Translations under genes and position numbers: made by a program | The notes under the pieces: model-generated | Told to the model about the DNA's origin: nothing | The model's database searches: none | Seen by the model: the letters and a program-made list of their open reading frames with translations, nothing else | Shown: positions 1 to 5,420 of the stretch, in pieces | Numbering within the stretch: position 1 is the first letter of the stretch | Layout: every line of letters starts with the position of its first letter | Source: Verrucomicrobiota bacterium | Lineage (GTDB): Bacteria > Verrucomicrobiota > Verrucomicrobiia > Chthoniobacterales > UBA10450 | Length of the DNA: 5,420 bases | Direction: 5' to 3' | Assembly (NCBI GenBank): GCA_003219395.1 | Contig: QHOR01000287.1 | Location: 1-5,420, forward strand

Positions 1-359
1 GCAGCCTCTCGGTGCTGGAGATTGCTGGGTTAGTGAAACAACTGGAAGAAAAGTGGGGTGTCAGCGCAGCTGCTCCAGTGGCAGTGGCCGCGGGCCCAGC
101 CGCGGGTGCAGGTGGCGGGGCGGCAGCTCCGGCAGCTGAAGAAAAAACCACTTTCGACGTGATCTTGAAGGAAATGGGCGCAAACAAGATTGCTGTGATC
201 AAGGAGGTTCGCGGCGCAGTGCCCGGACTTGGCCTGGCGGAAGCAAAGGCATTGGTCGAAGGTGCCCCGAAGACGCTCAAGGAAGGCGTGACAAAGGAGG
301 AGGCGGACGAGATCAAGAAAAAGATCGAAGCCGCCGGTGCGAAGGTCGAAATCAAGTAG
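1..359 (+). CDS. rplL: 50S ribosomal protein L7/L12, 5' partial
   Basis: L7/L12 forms the flexible stalk of the large ribosomal subunit, where it recruits and stimulates the GTPase translation factors. The frame is open from the left edge (first whole codon at 3), giving 118 visible residues and a TAG stop at 357-359; the family has about 120-130, so roughly 10-15 N-terminal residues and the true start lie outside. The GTG at 12 is an internal valine, not a start: the upstream codons read S-L-S and continue the family pattern LxxLTVLEAAELVK. Three parts are visible: the end of the N-terminal dimerisation domain ([19 protein letters not shown]), an Ala/Gly/Pro-rich hinge at about 73-140 containing two in-frame copies of GCCGCGGG (87-94 and 99-106), and the globular C-terminal factor-binding domain from [13 protein letters not shown] to AGAKVEIK. 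The C-terminal domain has VPGLGL where the E. coli protein has TGLGL, one residue longer. The gene precedes rpoB as in most bacteria. Identification is secure. Confidence 0.97.
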   Translation, partial: SLSVLEIAGLVKQLEEKWGVSAAAPVAVAAGPAAGAGGGAAAPAAEEKTTFDVILKEMGANKIAVIKEVRGAVPGLGLAEAKALVEGAPKTLKEGVTKEEADEIKKKIEAAGAKVEIK

Positions 360-410
360 CGCCTCCAGTCGCTAGCTCGGCAGTTGTTAATCGTCATCCC
401 TCATTCAGAA

Positions 411-429
411 GCATGGGTACAGACCATGC
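411..429 (+). promoter_or_regulatory. Small hairpin about 50 bases after rplL stop
   Basis: GCATGG (411-416) pairs with CCATGC (424-429) across a 7-base loop. The downstream bases CGTGGCACATCTTTCTT are pyrimidine-rich only after some distance, so this is not a convincing intrinsic terminator. Its place just after rplL is like that of the E. coli attenuator, but a 6-bp stem can arise by chance. Confidence 0.2.
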
Positions 430-559
430 CGTGGCACATCTTTCTTGCAGAAGGGAAATTTTGGACTAGTGTCCGTTTCTGGTAGAAGCAGGCAGAACCC
501 TATTTTTAACCCGGCGCTTAAAGGTAAAGCACAAGAATGGCAGCAGAACAGTGGCGCGT

Positions 560-588
560 TTGACAAGCCGCTGCTTTGGAGGCATTGT
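560..588 (+). promoter_or_regulatory. Candidate sigma-70-type promoter for rpoB
   Basis: A perfect TTGACA -35 box lies at 560-565. With the optimal 17-base spacer the -10 position (583-588) reads CATTGT, only 3 of 6 matches to TATAAT. A better -10-like hexamer, TAAAAT at 616-621 (5 of 6), has no -35 at a proper distance. If the first pair is active, transcription would start near 595 and give a leader of about 90 bases holding the two hairpins at 598-613 and 634-656. It would supplement readthrough from the upstream ribosomal protein genes. Confidence 0.28.
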
Positions 589-597
589 TGTGTCCCT

Positions 598-613
598 CGC
601 TCTTTGCTGAGCG
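598..613 (+). promoter_or_regulatory. Hairpin in rpoB leader (5-bp stem)
   Basis: CGCTC (598-602) pairs with GAGCG (609-613) around the 6-base loop TTTGCT. It is followed by CCTAAAATC, which is not a T-run, so it is not a terminator. It may be a weak leader structure; chance is possible. Confidence 0.25.
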
Positions 614-633
614 CCTAAAATCTTGCCCGTTTT

Positions 634-656
634 CGTCCACGACTGGGGCGTGGACG
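634..656 (+). promoter_or_regulatory. 8-bp hairpin about 30 bases upstream of rpoB start
   Basis: CGTCCACG (634-641) and CGTGGACG (649-656) form a perfect 8-bp, GC-rich stem with the loop ACTGGGG. This is the strongest inverted repeat in the intergenic gap. It ends 29 bases before the rpoB ATG and is followed by TTACGAGG, so it is not an intrinsic terminator on the + strand; on the - strand it is followed by AAAA, so it is not one there either. Plausible roles are RNA processing or stability, or control of initiation on a message without a Shine-Dalgarno; the sequence alone does not decide. Confidence 0.4.
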
Positions 657-2556
657 TTACGAGGCCAACTCTTGTCTACTGATTTATGTCGGAACGTATT
701 TACTTTGGAAGCATCAGGGAAGGGATCGAACCGCCAAATCTGATTGAGGTTCAGGCCAATTCGTATTTGGACTTTCTTCAGAAGGACGTCCCTTTTTCAA
801 AGCGAAAGAATCAAGGACTTCAGGCTGTCTTCAAAGAGGTCTTTCCGATTGAGAGCTATGATGAAAAGGCGGTGCTCGACTTTAGTCATTACGAAATAGG
901 GGAGCCGAAATTAAGCGCATTGGAGGCGCAGCGGGAAGGGCAGACCTACAGCGCCCCGCTACATGTCACGTTTCAATTACGCGAAGAAAAAGGCACGAAG
1001 GAAGAGAAAGTCTATATGGGTGAAATCCCTCTGATGACTCCCCAAGGGACTTTTGTTATTAACGGTGCAGAGCGCGTAGTAGTAAGCCAGTTGCATCGCT
1101 CTCCCGGGATCGCCTTTGAATCTACTGTCCACGTAAACGGAAAAGTGCTTTACAGTTTCCGCATCATTCCGGATCGGGGCTCGTGGATTGAGGTCCAATT
1201 CGATACGGCTGATCTCCTTTACATCTATCTCGACCGACGCAAGCGGCGCCGGAAGTTTCTTGCGACCACATTTTTGCGAGCACTCGGATACGGATCTGAC
1301 GAAGAGGTCATCAAGCTTTTTTACAACATCGAGAACCTCAAGCTGAGTGAGAAACTCGATGAAGAGAAGCTCGCCACCAAGGTGCTGACCGCAGAGATCC
1401 GCGACGGCGAAGTGACCGTAGCGCGCGCGTTCGAACCGCTCACTCTTGCGACCGTCCGCCAGATCATGGCGCTTAACATTCACGAGGTGAAAGTGATCGA
1501 CATCTCTAACGATGACACGGTTGTGAAGGCGCTTAGAAAAGACCCGGCGCACGACCAGGAAGAAGCACTCAAGGATATTTACCGTCGCCTTCGCCCTGGC
1601 GACCCGCCGACGGTGGCAAATGCGCGTGCTTTGCTGAAAAGGCTCTTCTTTGATCCAAAGAAATACGATCTCGGCCGCGTCGGCCGCTACAAGATCAATC
1701 AAAAACTTGGGATCAATGTTGACGCTACTGAGCGGATTCTGACGGACAAAGATTTTATCGCTGCGATCAAGTACTTGATCAACCTACGACGAGGAGAAGG
1801 CACCCTTGATGACATTGATCACTTGGGTAGCCGTCGCGTACGCACCGTTGGCGAATTATTGGCGAATCAATGCCGGGTTGGTCTTGCTCGTACAGAGCGC
1901 CTGGTCAAAGAGCGAATGACTCTGTTCGACATCAACGTGGATGGGATGACACCGCAAAAGTTGATCAATCCGAAAGCGCTCAGTGCAGTGATCCGTGACT
2001 TCTTCGGCCGATCGCAGCTTTCGCAGTTTATGGATCAAACGAATCCGCTCGCAGAGTTAACGCACAAGCGCCGTTTGTCGGCCCTTGGGCCGGGTGGTCT
2101 CAGCCGCGAACGTGCCGGGTTCGAAGTGCGCGATGTTCATCCGTCTCATTACGGTCGCATTTGCCCTATTGAGACGCCAGAAGGTCCGAACATTGGTCTC
2201 ATTAGCTCGATGAGCACGTTTGCGCGTATCAATGAGTTTGGTTTCATCGAGACGCCGTATCGGAAAGTGGAAAAGGGCCGCGTGATGGATCAGGTCGAAT
2301 ATCTTACTGCTGATCGCGAAGAGAATTTTCTCGTTGCGCAAGCCAATGCGCCTGTTGACGGGCGCGGACATTTCACGGGTGAGAAAGTATCCGTACGCTA
2401 CCGGGGCGATTTTCTGGAAGTCGAACCCTCCAAGGTGAATTACATGGACGTCTCGCCGAAACAGCTTGTATCGGTGGCGGCGGGCCTTATTCCGTTCCTC
2501 GAACACGACGACGCAAACCGGGCGCTGATGGGCTCGAACATGCAACGCCAGGGGGT

Positions 2557-4451
<1,895 letters not shown>

Positions 4452-4480
4452 ATTTTAATTTGGAACCTATTGGAAAAAAC

Positions 4481-5420
4481 ATGAACGAACATTCCTGGCG
4501 TGAGTTAGTGGGCGAAGAGCGGCCCGTGGGTTTTGATCAGGTCGCGATTGGCGTGGCGTCGAGTGATACCATGCGCTCGTGGAGCAAAGGCGAAGTCAAG
4601 AATCCTGAGACAATCAATTATCGGACCTTCAAACCAGAAAAGGGAGGTCTTTTCTGCGAACGCATTTTTGGTCCGACGCGCGACTGGGAGTGCTCATGCG
4701 GAAAATACAAGCGTATCAAGCATAAGGGCGTCATTTGCGACCGATGCGGCGTGGAAGTGACGTTGGCTCGTGTCCGGCGTGAACGGATGGGGCATATCGA
4801 ATTGGCGGTACCTGTCTCCATTGGGCTGATGCTGGATATGAGCGCGCGGCAACTCGAACGCGTGATCTATTACGAGGATTACATCGTGATCGATCCGGGC
4901 AAGACGCCGCTACAGAAAACGCAACTGCTGAACGAAGTCGAATACCGCGAAGCGCAGGAGCAATATGGCGAAGATTTCGTTGCGGGAATGGGCGCGGAAG
5001 CGATCAGAAAACTTCTGGCCGAAATCGATCTCAACAAGCTCAACAAAGAGCTTGAGAAGGCAATGGCGGCCACCAAGAGCAAACAGATTCGCAAGAAACT
5101 TGCCAAGCGTCTCAAGCTCATCCAAGGGTTTCAAAATTCCCATGCGCGTCCCGAATGGATGATTTTGGATGTGCTGCCGGTTATTCCTCCCGATTTGCGT
5201 CCTCTGGTTCCTCTGGAGGGCGGACGTTTTGCCACTTCAGATCTGAACGATCTTTATCGCCGGGTCATTAATCGTAACAACCGGCTTAAAAACCTGCTCA
5301 TGCTTAAAACGCCGGACGTCATCATTCGCAATGAAAAGCGGATGTTACAGGAAGCGGTGGACGCTTTGTTTGACAATGGCAGACACGGTCGCGCTGTGAC
5401 CGGCGCCGGGAATCGACCTC
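4481..5420 (+). CDS. rpoC: RNA polymerase beta-prime subunit, 3' partial, 11-residue internal gap
   Basis: Beta-prime carries the clamp and the catalytic Mg site. The frame from ATG 4481 is open to the right edge: 313 codons of a protein usually about 1200-1450 long; the NADFDGD catalytic motif lies downstream, outside the window. The start follows the rpoB stop by 29 bases and has a weak Shine-Dalgarno (GGA at 4472-4474, 6 bases away). In order: [34 protein letters not shown], the zinc-binding cysteines C71, C73, C86 and C89 (E. coli C70/72/85/88) in [20 protein letters not shown], then [15 protein letters not shown]. The next residues should be HIWFxKxxPSR but the sequence jumps to IGLMLDM (residues 113/114). 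After that it is normal: [28 protein letters not shown] (leading into the lid), [39 protein letters not shown] and [11 protein letters not shown]. The frame is kept, so an automatic annotation would not flag the gap. Confidence 0.95.
   Translation, partial: MNEHSWRELVGEERPVGFDQVAIGVASSDTMRSWSKGEVKNPETINYRTFKPEKGGLFCERIFGPTRDWECSCGKYKRIKHKGVICDRCGVEVTLARVRRERMGHIELAVPVSIGLMLDMSARQLERVIYYEDYIVIDPGKTPLQKTQLLNEVEYREAQEQYGEDFVAGMGAEAIRKLLAEIDLNKLNKELEKAMAATKSKQIRKKLAKRLKLIQGFQNSHARPEWMILDVLPVIPPDLRPLVPLEGGRFATSDLNDLYRRVINRNNRLKNLLMLKTPDVIIRNEKRMLQEAVDALFDNGRHGRAVTGAGNRP
4819..4820 (+). other. rpoC: Inferred 33-base in-frame deletion point in rpoC
   Basis: The protein reads [10 protein letters not shown] directly followed by [19 protein letters not shown]. 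In beta-prime of E. coli and other bacteria 11 residues stand between these blocks, with the consensus HIWFxKxxPSR (E. coli HIWFLKSLPSR). Exactly those 11 codons are absent, so 33 bases are missing with the frame kept. The motif lies in the clamp region just after the zinc-binding domain. The missing bases are inferred from family knowledge, not seen. Confidence 0.85.

Larger units (their letters stand above)
360..685 (+). other. rplL-rpoB intergenic region / rpoB leader
   Basis: These 326 bases carry no credible gene. The longest ATG frame I checked, 413-469, is 18 codons with no ribosome-binding site. Visible structure: a 6-bp hairpin at 411-429; a weak 5-bp stem (TTCTG 477-481 / CAGAA 493-497) followed by TATTTTTAA at 501-509; a TTGACA box at 560-565; a hairpin at 598-613; and a stronger hairpin at 634-656. 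In E. coli the gap between these genes is of similar size (about 320 bases) and holds a partial terminator and an RNase III site, so an attenuator or processing region here is plausible by analogy only. No strong intrinsic terminator (GC-rich stem directly followed by a T-run) is visible. Confidence 0.7.

Noticed and set aside
12..14. GTG at 12 as the rplL start
   Set aside because: The frame is open to the left edge and the residues before the valine fit the family's N-terminal helix, so the true start lies outside the window.
413..469. Small ATG frame of 18 codons in the rplL-rpoB gap as a leader peptide
   Set aside because: No ribosome-binding site, no recognisable composition or motif, and its length is expected by chance.
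477..509. Weak stem TTCTG/CAGAA followed by TATTTTTAA as a terminator or attenuator
   Set aside because: The stem is 5 bp with only two G-C pairs and an 11-base loop, with three C bases before the T-run; too weak to call an intrinsic terminator.
977..1702. Long antisense frames opposite rpoB (also 2057-2602 and 3240-3746)
   Set aside because: They mirror the codon pattern of rpoB, show no recognisable family and no start signals, and overlap one of the most conserved bacterial genes.
2006..2086. Rifampicin-resistance changes in the RpoB cluster
   Set aside because: The residues equivalent to E. coli D516, H526, R529 and S531 are wild type. Ala at the S522 position and Thr at N518 are natural variation, and the same Ala is wild type in Staphylococcus.

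Overview
The window is a slice of the conserved bacterial rplL-rpoB-rpoC locus, all on the + strand: the end of ribosomal protein L7/L12, the whole RNA polymerase beta gene, and about the first quarter of beta-prime. No mobile element, CRISPR array, tRNA or accessory gene is visible, and I find no undescribed system here. The organism is probably a member of the PVC group, most likely Verrucomicrobiota. This rests on the look of the proteins (for example the RpoC stretch [20 protein letters not shown]) and on a large insert in beta of the kind known from Proteobacteria, Bacteroidetes, Aquificales and the PVC phyla but absent from Firmicutes and Actinobacteria. It is an impression from memory, not a search result.

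Layout: rplL lacks its N-terminal codons and runs from 1 to 359. Positions 360-685 are a 326-base gap holding small hairpins and a candidate promoter. rpoB spans 686-4451. A 29-base gap follows, and rpoC begins at 4481 and runs off the right end. The genes are normally co-transcribed; beta and beta-prime form the catalytic cleft of RNA polymerase, and L7/L12 forms the ribosomal stalk.

The unusual content is three small indels inside otherwise well-conserved polymerase genes. (1) At about 2557, rpoB lacks an inferred 40 bases (13 codons plus one base; the PLL...PLVGTG segment), which shifts the frame. (2) At 3278-3299 an exact 11-base tandem duplication (GTGAAGTTTCT twice) shifts the frame again; removing one copy restores perfect reading. 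(3) At 4819/4820 rpoC lacks an inferred 33 bases, in frame, removing exactly the near-universal HIWFxKxxPSR motif. With the two rpoB indels undone, rpoB is 3795 bases, coding for 1264 residues. As written, rpoB would give three non-functional pieces. Because these genes are essential and usually single-copy, and the rest reads as under purifying selection, sequence or assembly errors are the likeliest cause; a decaying second copy is the alternative.
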